Source of the DNA: Actinomycetes bacterium
GTDB taxonomy: Bacteria > Actinomycetota > Acidimicrobiia > Spongiisociales > JAHEDJ01
Assembly: GCA_024641245.1 (NCBI GenBank)
Contig: JAHEDK010000010.1
Location: forward strand, 1-64,000
DNA length: 64,000 bases
Reading direction: 5' to 3'
Shown: positions 25,685 through 34,871 of the stretch, piece after piece
Layout: each line of letters opens with the position of its first letter
Position numbering within the stretch: position 1 is the stretch's first letter
Program-made: the position numbers and the translations under genes
The notes under the pieces: model-generated
The model's database searches: none
What the model was told of the DNA's origin: nothing
The model's input: the letters and a program-made list of their open reading frames with translations, nothing else

Positions 25685-26089
25685 ATGATCTTCAAACGTC
25701 GTCAGAAGGCCGTTCAAGCCAACTCCCTCGCTCAAATCGACGAGATGGTCGCATCCGGCAAACCCGTGCTGATCGACTTCTTTCAATTCGGTTGCCCTCC
25801 CTGCAAGGTAATGGACGGCATTGTTGATGAAATTGCCGACGAGTTCGGCCCGAACGCCCATGTCGTCAAGGCCAACGTGGCGAACATGCCGGACGCAGTC
25901 CAGCATTTCAAGATCCGCTCGACTCCCACCTTCGTGCTCGTTTCAACTTCTGAGCGCCAGAAGAAGAAGAATCGACCGAACAGCAACCAGGCCGTCGCAA
26001 CCCAGCGGTGGCGAGCGTCGGGTCTCGTGAAGAAGGACCAACTGCGCCGGGTACTCGAGCGCGAGGGCGCCCAGCCAGTTGAGGCGTAA
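25685..26089 (+). CDS. Thioredoxin-like protein with CPPC active site
   Basis: The 134-residue protein has a thioredoxin fold: PVLIDFFQFGCPPCKVMDGIVDEIA with a CPPC redox centre instead of the CGPC of classical thioredoxin, VVKANVANMPDAVQHFKI and the cis-proline RSTPTFVLV. After the cis-proline strand comes a basic, Lys/Arg/Asn-rich stretch (SERQKKKNRPNSNQ) that replaces the normal beta hairpin. No signal peptide is obvious. The ATG at 25685 follows AAGGA; an upstream TTG at 25649 is less likely. Partner proteins are unknown. Confidence 0.8.
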   Translation: MIFKRRQKAVQANSLAQIDEMVASGKPVLIDFFQFGCPPCKVMDGIVDEIADEFGPNAHVVKANVANMPDAVQHFKIRSTPTFVLVSTSERQKKKNRPNSNQAVATQRWRASGLVKKDQLRRVLEREGAQPVEA

Positions 26090-26195
26090 TCAGTCTCCGG
26101 GTGCCGGGACTCCTGAGGGCTCAAACGATTGAGATGACTCGAATCCTCCTCCCCCAAGGCGGCGGCATACAAACGCAACCCGCTCCTACTGCCGC

Positions 26196-26981
26196 TCAGG
26201 CAGATGCGCCCGAGTAGTGGCGCACCCCGTACAGCCATGCTGCCCGGGTGATCAAGAGCATGACTCCCGTCACAATCACCGTGAGAGCCAGCGTTCCCCC
26301 GTTGAGCCGGGAGGTGAGGCCCTCGGCGGGGACCGTGATGGCGAAGGCCAGTGGAACGACGAACGTAAGGGTCAGCCGGAGCCAGCCGGGGTAGATCGTG
26401 ACCGGCCAGCGCCCCGCCTGGAACAAGCCGTTGAGCAATTGAGCCGTGTCGTCGACGCGAATCCATTTGAAGGCAGCCGAAGCCAGGATCATCCACATGC
26501 AGTACAGGATGATCGCCCCGCAGGATACGGCCACGAGGAACCCGACGACCTCGAACCAGGAGGTCGTCTCGACAATCCCACTGACCGCCCAACCGATCAC
26601 AACCGCGCCGATGACGACATCCACTAATTGCCAGAACCGCAGGTTGCGGATGCTCACCATCAGCTGCGAGTCGACCGGTCGCGCCAGGACATAGTCGAAC
26701 TCGCCCTCGCCGATCGTGTAGATGAACTGGAACACATTCGGCTCGATGAACGTCCGCACGACCCCGGACAGCAGAATGTGAATGCCCATGACGGCAAGCA
26801 GTTCGTGGCGGCTCCAGCCGGCCAGGTTGTCGATGTGGGCGAAGACGAGGTAGATCGCCACCAGTCCCGTTGCCAACCGAATGGCCGAATCGACCAATTG
26901 GAGGAAGAAGTTGACCCGGTACTGGAGTTCGTGCATGGCGCCGACCTTCCAGTGCATGGCGGCGAGCCGGAATCCGTTCAC
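26196..26981 (-). CDS. ABC-2 type transporter permease (third gene of exporter operon)
   Basis: The 261-residue protein has six predicted membrane helices and resembles the COG3694-type permeases (ELQYRVNFFLQLVDS near the N terminus, GEGEFDYVLARPVDSQL in the first loop, a C-terminal TRAAWLYGVRHYSGASA). It starts with a GTG overlapping the stop of the previous permease (GTGA), so synthesis is coupled. With the neighbouring permease and ATPase it forms a heterotrimeric-type exporter of the daunorubicin/viologen class; the substrate is unknown. The reading frame stays open far upstream, but that part is antisense-like shadow of the other permease gene. Confidence 0.85.
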   Translation of the reverse strand: MNGFRLAAMHWKVGAMHELQYRVNFFLQLVDSAIRLATGLVAIYLVFAHIDNLAGWSRHELLAVMGIHILLSGVVRTFIEPNVFQFIYTIGEGEFDYVLARPVDSQLMVSIRNLRFWQLVDVVIGAVVIGWAVSGIVETTSWFEVVGFLVAVSCGAIILYCMWMILASAAFKWIRVDDTAQLLNGLFQAGRWPVTIYPGWLRLTLTFVVPLAFAITVPAEGLTSRLNGGTLALTVIVTGVMLLITRAAWLYGVRHYSGASA

Positions 26982-27778
26982 GAGCCCACCGCCGTGTACC
27001 GCTTTATCGCTCGCCGCCAGGTCAGGACGATGGCGCCCGTCATCAGCCCCACCCAGAGGAACTGCATGCCGAGGCCTATGAACACGTCTCGATTGCTCAA
27101 CTGTCCGATCAACACCTCGATCGGATACTGGAAGGTCCATTGAAACGGCAGCCAACCGGCGAGGCGCTCTACCCATTCGGGCATCACGGCCAGAGGCACC
27201 AATCGACCAGACAGCAGCAACTCCGCCCCGATCATGATCTCGATCAACGCCTGAGCTCGCGTCGTCCAGAAACTGATGAGCCCCAACAGGAACAGCAGCG
27301 AGAACCTGATGATGTAGCCCAGCCAGATGGCCACGAAGAACACAAGACCCTGAAGCAGCGTCGGACTGAGCTCCGGCTTGAAGATGAGCGAAAGGACGGC
27401 CGCCACCGGGAACCACAGCAAGATCCAGACGAACTTGAATCCGGCGAAGCCGGCCAGCTGCCGGTGATAGACGGCCACCGGATGCATGAGATCGTTGGAA
27501 ATCCGGCCCGATTGGATCCAGTAATCCCAGGATCCCGGTGCCAGAGCGAGGTTCATGTTCCTCACCAGCGTCCACACGATGTAGTAGGAAGTGAACTCGG
27601 CAACGCCGTAGCCGCCGATCGGGCCGCCTTGCTCGGCGACAGTTCGCCACACGACGAGGTAGACCACCGGCTCGATGAGGAACCCGGTCAAGCTGAAAAA
27701 CGCTGCCCACCGGTATTGCATCTGATTGGCAACTGCGAACTTCATCTCCGCCGCGTACACGGCGAGCAGCTTCCTCAC
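26978..27778 (-). CDS. ABC-2 type transporter permease (second gene of exporter operon)
   Basis: The 266-residue protein has six predicted helices and belongs with the COG4587-type permeases: AAEMKFAVANQMQYRWAAFFSL at the start, RPV-like loop SGRISNDLMHPVAVYHRQLAGF, and GRLVPLAVMPEWVERLAGWLPFQ. GTG start overlaps the stop of the ATPase gene by four bases, and its own stop overlaps the next start. All three genes therefore form one coupled operon. Confidence 0.87.
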   Translation of the reverse strand: MRKLLAVYAAEMKFAVANQMQYRWAAFFSLTGFLIEPVVYLVVWRTVAEQGGPIGGYGVAEFTSYYIVWTLVRNMNLALAPGSWDYWIQSGRISNDLMHPVAVYHRQLAGFAGFKFVWILLWFPVAAVLSLIFKPELSPTLLQGLVFFVAIWLGYIIRFSLLFLLGLISFWTTRAQALIEIMIGAELLLSGRLVPLAVMPEWVERLAGWLPFQWTFQYPIEVLIGQLSNRDVFIGLGMQFLWVGLMTGAIVLTWRRAIKRYTAVGS

Positions 27779-28782
27779 GACCGGACGTCCTCTTCTTCTT
27801 CATCCGCTTGCGCGTCGCCGATGGCGAATGCCTGCTCGATGACATCCTCGATCGGCGGATCCTCGATCGAGAGATCGGTCACCGAGTAATCGGCCAGCAG
27901 CCGGGCGGCGACTGAGGCAATCGCCTCCTTCGGTACCTCGAGAATGGCCTTGAAGGAGTTCTGCTCCAGGACCCTGCCCAGATGAGTGAGCGTCCCCAAC
28001 TCGCCGGCTACCGCCACCACGATCGTCTTGTGGGCCGTGAACCGATCGGAGAGGCCGGCCAGATCGCCGTCGAACAGAATGCTCCCACGATGGATGACGA
28101 TTACGCGTTCGGCGAGGGCGGTGACATCGGCCATGTAGTGACTCGTCAACAAGACACTCGCCCCGGTCTGGGCGGCGTACCTGGCAACAAACTCCCGGAT
28201 TCGTTTCTGCATCGTGATGTCGAGCCCGATGGTCGGTTCGTCGAGAAAAAGCACCTGGGGATGCGGCAGGAGCGAGGCGAGAATCTCGACCTTCATGCGC
28301 TCACCCAGCGAGAGGTTGCGGACGGGCTTGGTGAGGAGGCCGCCTACGTCGAGCATCTCAACATAAGCATCCTTGCGTTGCTCGAAATCTGCCCTGCCGA
28401 CCTCGTAGATTGCGCGGCGCAACTCGAGGGAATCGGCCACCGGGAGATCCCATTGCAGGCTGTTGCGGTTCCCCATGATCAGCGCCACCCGCCGCAAGAA
28501 CTCCGCTTGACGGCGTTCGGGCTGGAATCCGAGCACGTGAGCCGTGCCACCGTCCGGGTACAGCAGTCCGGATAGCATCTTGAGTGTGGTGGTCTTGCCT
28601 GCGCCGTTCGGACCAAGAAAGCCGACAATCTCCCCAGGTTCGAGTGAGAAGCTAACCCCCTTGACCGCCTCTACCATTCGATGCTCACGCTTGAATAGCG
28701 ACCGCAAGGAGTTCCGCAGCCCGGTTTCCCGCACCGGCACTTTGAAAACCTTCTGAAGGTCCTGGACGTCGACAGTGGGCAT
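27775..28782 (-). CDS. ABC transporter ATP-binding protein (COG4586-like)
   Basis: The 335-residue ATPase has Walker A GPNGAGKTT, a Q-loop region with MGNRNSLQWDLPV, the signature NLSLGERMKVE, Walker B VLFLDEPTIGLD and H-loop LLTSHYM. The C-terminal 90 residues form a regulatory domain ending in a very acidic tail (DAQADEEEEDVRS). The long N-terminal region before Walker A (VRETGLRNSLRSLFKREHRM) is usual for this subfamily. First gene of the exporter operon; ATG at 28782. A 222-base divergent region separates it from the protease gene, presumably with both promoters, but no clear boxes were identified. Confidence 0.88.
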   Translation of the reverse strand: MPTVDVQDLQKVFKVPVRETGLRNSLRSLFKREHRMVEAVKGVSFSLEPGEIVGFLGPNGAGKTTTLKMLSGLLYPDGGTAHVLGFQPERRQAEFLRRVALIMGNRNSLQWDLPVADSLELRRAIYEVGRADFEQRKDAYVEMLDVGGLLTKPVRNLSLGERMKVEILASLLPHPQVLFLDEPTIGLDITMQKRIREFVARYAAQTGASVLLTSHYMADVTALAERVIVIHRGSILFDGDLAGLSDRFTAHKTIVVAVAGELGTLTHLGRVLEQNSFKAILEVPKEAIASVAARLLADYSVTDLSIEDPPIEDVIEQAFAIGDAQADEEEEDVRS

Positions 28783-29004
28783 GACGACCAGCCTGGCATA
28801 GCCAATCGGCCGATGGGCGCCGTTTTCGGTGCCGGAAGCCCTGTGCACGGGTGCCGGACCATGCGATCTGAGACGCAACGCCCCTGCAGAAACGGCGAGG
28901 AGTCCTAATGAACCGGGATCTACCGGCCGATACGTAGCATGGAACCAGCACAACCCAATCGTCCCGTCTCGGGAATCGGGAGTTCGAACCTAGGGAAGGC
29001 CGCA

Positions 29005-30594
29005 ATGAGAGCATCAGCCGTACGAGCAATCGTCTTCGCCTCGATCATTTCCTTGATCTTGGCCGCCTGTGGGGGAAGCAGCGACGAGACGACCGTGGCT
29101 ACCACGCCAGACACAGAGACAACATTGGCTACGGCCGCTGAAACCACGACGACAGTGGCAACAACCGGAGCAGTAGGAACGCTCGGGGATGTAAAGGGAG
29201 CCACGGTCCGCATCGTCGCCTCCGGGACGTTCGTCGATCCCGATTACGGAACCCAGCTCAACTCGGCTGGTAGCGGTTCCGGGTTCATCATCGATCCGGC
29301 CGGAATCGCCGTCACCAACAACCATGTCGTCACCGGCGCCGCCTTCCTCCAGGTCTACGTTGGGGGCGAGACCGAGCCACGTAACGCCAGGATTCTGGGC
29401 GTGTCCGAGTGCTCCGATCTGGCCGTGATCGACATCGACGGTGACGGCTACCCCTACGTTGAATGGTTCGACGGCGATGTAACTGCGGGGATGGACATCT
29501 ACGCAATCGGGTTCCCGCTCGGAACCGAGGAGTACACAGTTCTCGACGGCGTTGTCTCGAAGGAGAGAGCCGACGGAGAGTCGTGGTGGTCGTCCGTCGA
29601 CAACGTGATCGAACATACGGCCGACATCCTTCCCGGCAACTCCGGTGGCCCCGTGGTAACCAAGGACGGCAAGGTCGTGGCCGTCAGCTACGCCAGCGAC
29701 GCGGAAGGTCAGACTTACGCCATCGGCCGGGCCGAAGCGTTCAAGGTGCTCGACACGCTGCGCGGCGGTGCGGATGTCACATCGATCGGCATCAACGGCC
29801 AGGCCATCGTCGGCGATGGCTACTCGGGCATCTGGGTAGCTTCAGTCGAGTCGGGTTCACCCGCCCACCAGGCCGGAATCCGTGGTGGCGACGTCGTTAC
29901 TTTGCTCGAAGGCCTCGTGCTCGCCACCGACGGAACCATGGCCGACTACTGCGACATTCTCCGCTCCCACGACTCTGCCGATCCGTTTGCCATCGAGATT
30001 TACCGGCCGGACACGGGCGAGTTTCTCGACGGCACACTCAACTCGGGCAACGAACTCCAGGTCGCCTTCTCCTTCAGTACGGAGCTCGACGACGAGATCG
30101 TCGCAACCGGTGATACCTACACCGAGTACGTAGAGATTTCGGACGATTCCTTCTCGCTCTACGTCGACGTACCGATCGAGTGGACCGACCAGCAATCCGG
30201 GATCTGGAGTCTCGCGGACACCGATGTTGGTGTGCAGGTTCTCGCCTCACCGGACCTCGACGGCTACTTCGGGACATGGACGACACCCGGCATCTTCTTT
30301 GGAGCGTCGACAACCCTTGGTGACTCGTGGACGATCGATGAGTTGCTGGACTACCACGGCTTCCCCGACTCCTGCGTCAGCGGCGGCCGGGATGCATACG
30401 ACGACGGTTTGTACGCCGGGCTGTGGGAGGTCTGGGATGCCTGCGGTGGAACCGATTCGTCGATCGTCAACGTTGCTGCCCTACCTGCCGACGGGTCCTT
30501 CATGGTCCTCGTTCAGATGCAGGTGGTAACCGATGCCGATCTCGATGCTCTTGATCAAGCGCTGGCCACGTTCGTCGCCATCATGGACTTCTAG
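29005..30594 (+). CDS. Lipoprotein HtrA-like serine protease with PDZ-like domain
   Basis: The 529-residue protein has a lipoprotein signal peptide ending in LAAC (Cys22), a Thr-rich linker to about 55, then a trypsin-like S1C domain with catalytic His107 (TNNHVVTG), Asp138 (ECSDLAVIDI) and Ser213 (LPGNSGGPV). A PDZ-like segment follows (about 265-345: GIWVASVESGSPAHQAGIRGGD), then a C-terminal domain of about 170 residues of unknown type. It should act on the outer face of the membrane in protein quality control or signal cleavage. ATG preceded by GGGAAGG. A perfect 15-bp hairpin follows 25 bases after the stop. Confidence 0.9.
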   Translation: MRASAVRAIVFASIISLILAACGGSSDETTVATTPDTETTLATAAETTTTVATTGAVGTLGDVKGATVRIVASGTFVDPDYGTQLNSAGSGSGFIIDPAGIAVTNNHVVTGAAFLQVYVGGETEPRNARILGVSECSDLAVIDIDGDGYPYVEWFDGDVTAGMDIYAIGFPLGTEEYTVLDGVVSKERADGESWWSSVDNVIEHTADILPGNSGGPVVTKDGKVVAVSYASDAEGQTYAIGRAEAFKVLDTLRGGADVTSIGINGQAIVGDGYSGIWVASVESGSPAHQAGIRGGDVVTLLEGLVLATDGTMADYCDILRSHDSADPFAIEIYRPDTGEFLDGTLNSGNELQVAFSFSTELDDEIVATGDTYTEYVEISDDSFSLYVDVPIEWTDQQSGIWSLADTDVGVQVLASPDLDGYFGTWTTPGIFFGASTTLGDSWTIDELLDYHGFPDSCVSGGRDAYDDGLYAGLWEVWDACGGTDSSIVNVAALPADGSFMVLVQMQVVTDADLDALDQALATFVAIMDF

Positions 30595-30619
30595 ACCGTA
30601 CCGAGGATTCTGGGGACTG

Positions 30620-30653
30620 GAACGGTGCCGGCCCGAAAGGGCCGGCACCGTTC
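30620..30653 (+). terminator. Strong hairpin terminator after the HtrA-like gene
   Basis: GAACGGTGCCGGCCC and its exact complement form a 15-bp stem closed by a GAAA tetraloop. The sequence after it (TGATTGATGG) has no T-tract. Confidence 0.8.
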
Positions 30654-30701
30654 TGATTGATGGCTTTCGGGAGGAGGTTCTGGGCCCGGCCACCAGCTAC
30701 C

Positions 30702-30730
30702 TTGCAGTGCAAGATAATGACCGCTATACT
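30702..30730 (+). promoter_or_regulatory. Sigma-70-type promoter for padR operon
   Basis: TTGCAG (30702-30707) and TATACT (30725-30730) are separated by exactly 17 bases, close to the consensus housekeeping boxes. The padR ATG is 21 bases downstream of the -10 box. The surrounding bases (CTATACTGCATTACATGGTAG) include loosely symmetric halves where PadR could bind its own promoter. Confidence 0.65.
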
Positions 30731-30751
30731 GCATTACATGGTAGTGAAAAG

Positions 30752-31096
30752 ATGAGCGTCGAACGTAGCTCCCAACTCCTCAAGGGCGTGCTTGACATGT
30801 GCCTGCTGGCGATCATCGCCGAGGAGCCGAGCTACGGCTACGAAATGGTCCGCAAACTGCATGAGCGCGGACTGTCGCTGGCCAGCGAAGGGAGTATCTA
30901 TCCCCTGCTCAGCCGGCTCCAGCGACAAGAGCTCATCGAGGCCTACCTCGTGGCATCGACCGAAGGGCCGAGGCGAAAGTACTACAGGATCCTCCCAGAT
31001 GGTGATGAACGACTCGCCACCTGGAAGGCCGAGTGGCAAGAACTGACGGAAGGCGTCAACCGGGTGCTGAATGGAGGTGCACGTGTCGACCGATAG
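30752..31096 (+). CDS. PadR-family transcriptional regulator
   Basis: The 114-residue winged-helix protein matches the PadR pattern: LLKGVLDMCLLAIIAEEPSYGYEMVRKL, then GSIYPLLSRLQRQELIEAY and the wing KYYRILPDGDERL. PadR proteins usually repress a neighbouring gene until a ligand binds. Here the next gene begins inside its 3' end and carries a HAAS-like domain, the class of domain repeatedly linked to PadR regulators. Only weak purines precede the ATG. Confidence 0.9.
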   Translation: MSVERSSQLLKGVLDMCLLAIIAEEPSYGYEMVRKLHERGLSLASEGSIYPLLSRLQRQELIEAYLVASTEGPRRKYYRILPDGDERLATWKAEWQELTEGVNRVLNGGARVDR

Positions 31097-31883
31097 AACA
31101 GTGACGGAGATCGTCGCCGACTGCGAACGCTATTGGCTCCAGACGCGTGTGCCGCGCAAGACCGCCGACGAGATGCGGACCGAATTGGAGCAACACCTCA
31201 TGGAGGCGACGAGTGAGGGAAAATCTCCCTCGACGGTCGTGGGGCCGGACATTGCCACATTTGCAGAAGCGTGGGCATCGGAACAACGGGGCCGCGCCGG
31301 CCAACTGCCCAGCTGGCAGGACGTCAAGAGCGGGCATGCCGAACGACGTCGGAACGCGCGGTATGCCTTGCTGGCATATGTACTCGTTATCGCCGCGATC
31401 ATGGCGCTCGGGTTTGCAGTTGGAAAAGGAGATGAAGCAATGGACTTCGAGGTATGGCGCTGGGTTTGGACGATTCTCGCCGTTGTGATGCTCATCGGTG
31501 AGATGTTCACGGCGGGGTTCTTCCTGTTGCCGTTCGGCATTGGGGCGGGGGCGGCTGCCCTCCTCGCCTGGTTCGAGACCGGCCTGGCCGTGCAGTGGAT
31601 CACATTCTTTGCGGTTTCGATCATTTCACTTCTGTACGTGCGCCGGTTCGTCCACCACCAGGACGACTTTGAGCCCACCCCTGTGGCGAGTAATCGTTTC
31701 CTCCATGCCAAAGCGATTGTCCTCGAGACGATCGACCCGAATGCCGGATCCGGCATGGTGAGAATGGAGTCGGAGGAGTGGCGAGCGACCAGTGACGGGG
31801 AGGTCATCGAAGCCGGTTCCCAGGTGCGCGTCGAGCGGATCACCGGATCGCGCTTGGTGGTGGCCAGGGACGAAACGACATGA
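31083..31883 (+). CDS. HAAS-like plus NfeD-type fusion membrane protein
   Basis: The 266-residue protein joins two parts. Residues 1-75 resemble a HAAS / DUF1700 signalling segment (ERYWLQTRVPRKTADEMRTELEQHLMEAT), which partners PadR regulators. After one membrane helix (ALLAYVLVIAAIMALGFAV) comes an NfeD-type unit with two helices (WTILAVVMLIGEMFTAGFF and LAVQWITFFAVSIISLL) and a C-terminal OB-fold-like domain ending VERITGSRLVVARDE. NfeD proteins partner stomatin-like proteins, and the next gene is one. GTG 31083 has GGAGG five bases upstream; it overlaps padR by 14 bases. Confidence 0.8.
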   Translation: MSTDRTVTEIVADCERYWLQTRVPRKTADEMRTELEQHLMEATSEGKSPSTVVGPDIATFAEAWASEQRGRAGQLPSWQDVKSGHAERRRNARYALLAYVLVIAAIMALGFAVGKGDEAMDFEVWRWVWTILAVVMLIGEMFTAGFFLLPFGIGAGAAALLAWFETGLAVQWITFFAVSIISLLYVRRFVHHQDDFEPTPVASNRFLHAKAIVLETIDPNAGSGMVRMESEEWRATSDGEVIEAGSQVRVERITGSRLVVARDETT

Positions 31884-31983
31884 CGCCGACCGACAGGAGG
31901 GCAGCCGTGGTGCTCCATTGACGCCGGGCCGCTTCATCGGTCGAGATGTTTGAAGTACACGAACGCAGAGAAAGGAAGTAGCT

Positions 31984-32982
<999 letters not shown>

Positions 32983-33015
32983 CGGCTCTGTAGGAGCAAC
33001 GCAATGACGATTGGC

Positions 33016-33039
33016 GGCCGGTGGTTTCGACCACCGGCC
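33016..33039. terminator. Hairpin between slipin and convergent lipoprotein gene
   Basis: GGCCGGTGGT and ACCACCGGCC form a perfect 10-bp stem closed by a TTCG tetraloop, placed between convergent stops, so it can serve both strands. Confidence 0.75.
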
Positions 33040-33048
33040 CGCTACGCG

Positions 33049-33570
33049 TCACCGATCCGGGATCAGGGACTCGGCCACCTCGAGCGCATCGTCGGCTGAA
33101 GTGGGCGGATAGAGGATGAGCGTGTACAGATCACAGCGGTCTTCGCTCTCGAACCACGCCGCAGCCCAGACATCACCAGGCAGTGGACCGAGCGCGGCAT
33201 CTTGTCGCACCACCTCGATACGAGCCGTGGGACCAGCCCAGGCTTCGGGCGGCAGTGATCCGCGCACCAGCGCCACTACGGGCGCGGAGTTCGCGTCTAC
33301 CCACAGCTTCAACGAAGTCCCCGGAATCGCGGTATACGGATCGTTGCCCAGATCCGACGGAGCGGTCTCTGCTCCGGCCACCCGCTCCGGAAGCACCAGC
33401 GGGCGGTAGGGGACATCGTCGCAAGATTCGAGGGTCGGCAGGCTCGTGGTCGCTACCGCAGGCGCCGAAGAGGTCGTCGTAGCGCCGGCGGTGAGCGCGG
33501 TGGTGGTCGAGGTGGCCTCGCCGGCACAGGCGGCGAGAAGAAACACAAGAGCGAGGAAGGTGCGAGCCAC
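33049..33570 (-). CDS. Small lipoprotein of unknown function
   Basis: The roughly 173-residue protein has a lipoprotein signal peptide (TFLALVFLLAAC, lipid Cys15 if the GTG at 33570 is used; a GTG at 33585 is another possible start), a Thr/Ala-rich linker to about 45, and a globular part with a probable disulfide (Cys50 in LESCDDVPYR and Cys146 in SEDRCDLY). No family is recognised. The start has no clear ribosome site. Its promoter region contains one copy of the TCTGACGCCAGAA element, shared with the divergent M20D gene. Confidence 0.6.
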   Translation of the reverse strand: MARTFLALVFLLAACAGEATSTTTALTAGATTTSSAPAVATTSLPTLESCDDVPYRPLVLPERVAGAETAPSDLGNDPYTAIPGTSLKLWVDANSAPVVALVRGSLPPEAWAGPTARIEVVRQDAALGPLPGDVWAAAWFESEDRCDLYTLILYPPTSADDALEVAESLIPDR

Positions 33571-33589
33571 CAGGAAACCATACACCCGA

Positions 33590-33641
33590 CGTTCTGGCGT
33601 CAGGGACCGGCCGGAATTGCGCGCTTTCTGACACCAGAACG
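33590..33641. promoter_or_regulatory. Inverted pair of TCTGAC-CCAGAA elements between divergent genes
   Basis: On the minus strand 33603-33590 reads CTGACGCCAGAACG; on the plus strand 33619-33641 reads GCGCGCTTTCTGACACC then AGAACG. Each contains the dyad TTCTG-N4-CAGAA or half of it, and the two copies face each other in the promoter region between the lipoprotein and M20D genes. A third copy follows the M20D gene at 34840. Confidence 0.5.
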
Positions 33642-33653
33642 TAAGGTTGGGGA

Positions 33654-34799
33654 ATGGATCGCAAAGCAGCCGCACGAGAGACGTTCGCCTCCGTCGAGGG
33701 CGAACTTCAGCTAATAAGTCGATGGATGTACGACAACCCGGAGATTGCATTCGAGGAGTTCGAAACATCGGCCCGGTTAGCGGAATTCCTCGGTCAACAC
33801 GGATTTGAGGTTGAATACCCGGCCTACGGGCTCGACACGGCCTTCGCGGCAAGGGTCGGGAACTCTGGGCCGGAAGTTGTGATCTGCGCCGAGTACGACG
33901 CTCTACCCGGAGTCGGCCACGCATGCGGTCACAACATCATCGCCACTTCGGCGCTGGGAGCGGGAGTGGCGCTCGCCGACCTGGCCGACGACCTCGGTAT
34001 CCGGGTAACGGTGCTCGGCACACCCGCCGAAGAGATGAAGGGCGGCAAGGTCGACCTCATCGAGGCCGGCGCCTTCGAGGGCGCTGCCGCCTCGATGATG
34101 ATCCACCCCTCCCCGGACGATGTGCTCGACCCCGACGTCCTCGCCGTGCGGCACATCGACGTGACTTTTCACGGGCGCGACTCGCACGCCGCCTTCGCTC
34201 CTCAACTCGGTATCAACGCCCTCGACGCCTTCGTGCAGGCCTACGTGAACGTCTCGACACTTCGGCAAGCGTTCTACCCAACCGACAAGGTCCATTGCAT
34301 CGTCACGCACGGTGGAGACGCTCCCAACATCATCCCTTCGATGACGAAGTCATCGTGGTATGTCCGGGCCGGTTCGCGCGACCGCCTCGGCGCACTCTAC
34401 GATCGAGTGATCGCCTGCTTCGACGGCGCGGCCACCGCCACTGGATGTACCTACGAGATCGAAGAGATCGGCCACCCCTACGAAGACCTGGTCAACAACC
34501 CCGTCCTCGTTGACCGGTTCAACTCCAATATCTCTGCCCTTGGGCGGACCATGCTGCGTGCTAGCGACTTCGACCCGGGGGCAGCCGGTTCCACAGACAT
34601 GGGCAACGTGTCCCACGTCGTCCCCTCGATTCACCCGTTCCTCGGCATCAACGCCGGCGGCCACGTGAACCACCAACCAGAGTTCGCCGCCCATACGGTG
34701 ACCACGGACGGCCATAAGGCGATCCGGGACGGAGCCCTGGCGATGGCCTGGACGGTAATCGACCTGGCGGAGCGCGACCTATGGGGTCAGCTGCAGTGA
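33654..34799 (+). CDS. M20D-family amidohydrolase
   Basis: The 381-residue protein resembles AbgB / N-acyl-amino-acid amidohydrolases. Visible motifs are CAEYDALPGVGHACGHN (His/Asp metal ligands), GTPAEEMKGGKVDL (catalytic Glu), HGRDSHAA in the lid and dimer domain, and NVSHVVPSIHPFLGINAGG near the C terminus. Members cleave aminobenzoyl-glutamate, N-acyl amino acids or indole-acetyl amino acids; the substrate here is unknown. ATG is preceded by GGGGA. It is flanked on both sides by copies of the TCTGACGCCAGAA element. Confidence 0.86.
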   Translation: MDRKAAARETFASVEGELQLISRWMYDNPEIAFEEFETSARLAEFLGQHGFEVEYPAYGLDTAFAARVGNSGPEVVICAEYDALPGVGHACGHNIIATSALGAGVALADLADDLGIRVTVLGTPAEEMKGGKVDLIEAGAFEGAAASMMIHPSPDDVLDPDVLAVRHIDVTFHGRDSHAAFAPQLGINALDAFVQAYVNVSTLRQAFYPTDKVHCIVTHGGDAPNIIPSMTKSSWYVRAGSRDRLGALYDRVIACFDGAATATGCTYEIEEIGHPYEDLVNNPVLVDRFNSNISALGRTMLRASDFDPGAAGSTDMGNVSHVVPSIHPFLGINAGGHVNHQPEFAAHTVTTDGHKAIRDGALAMAWTVIDLAERDLWGQLQ

Positions 34800-34839
34800 C
34801 GGTCTCCCAAGATTCCGGTGTCGACGACCCGACAGAAAT

Positions 34840-34860
34840 GCGCGTTTTCTGACGCCAGAA
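34840..34860 (+). repeat. Third copy of the TCTGACGCCAGAA element
   Basis: GCGCGTTTTCTGAC followed by GCCAGAA lies between the M20D gene and the aapP stop. It agrees with the copy at 33619 at 19 of 21 positions and contains TTTCTG-ACGC-CAGAAA, a perfect dyad. Confidence 0.5.
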
Positions 34861-34871
34861 AGTGGCTGTGC

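Noticed and set aside
26982-27845. Open frame that extends the third exporter gene upstream to 27845
   Set aside because: It is an alternative frame of the second permease; the GTG at 26981 overlaps that gene's stop and starts a normal permease N terminus.
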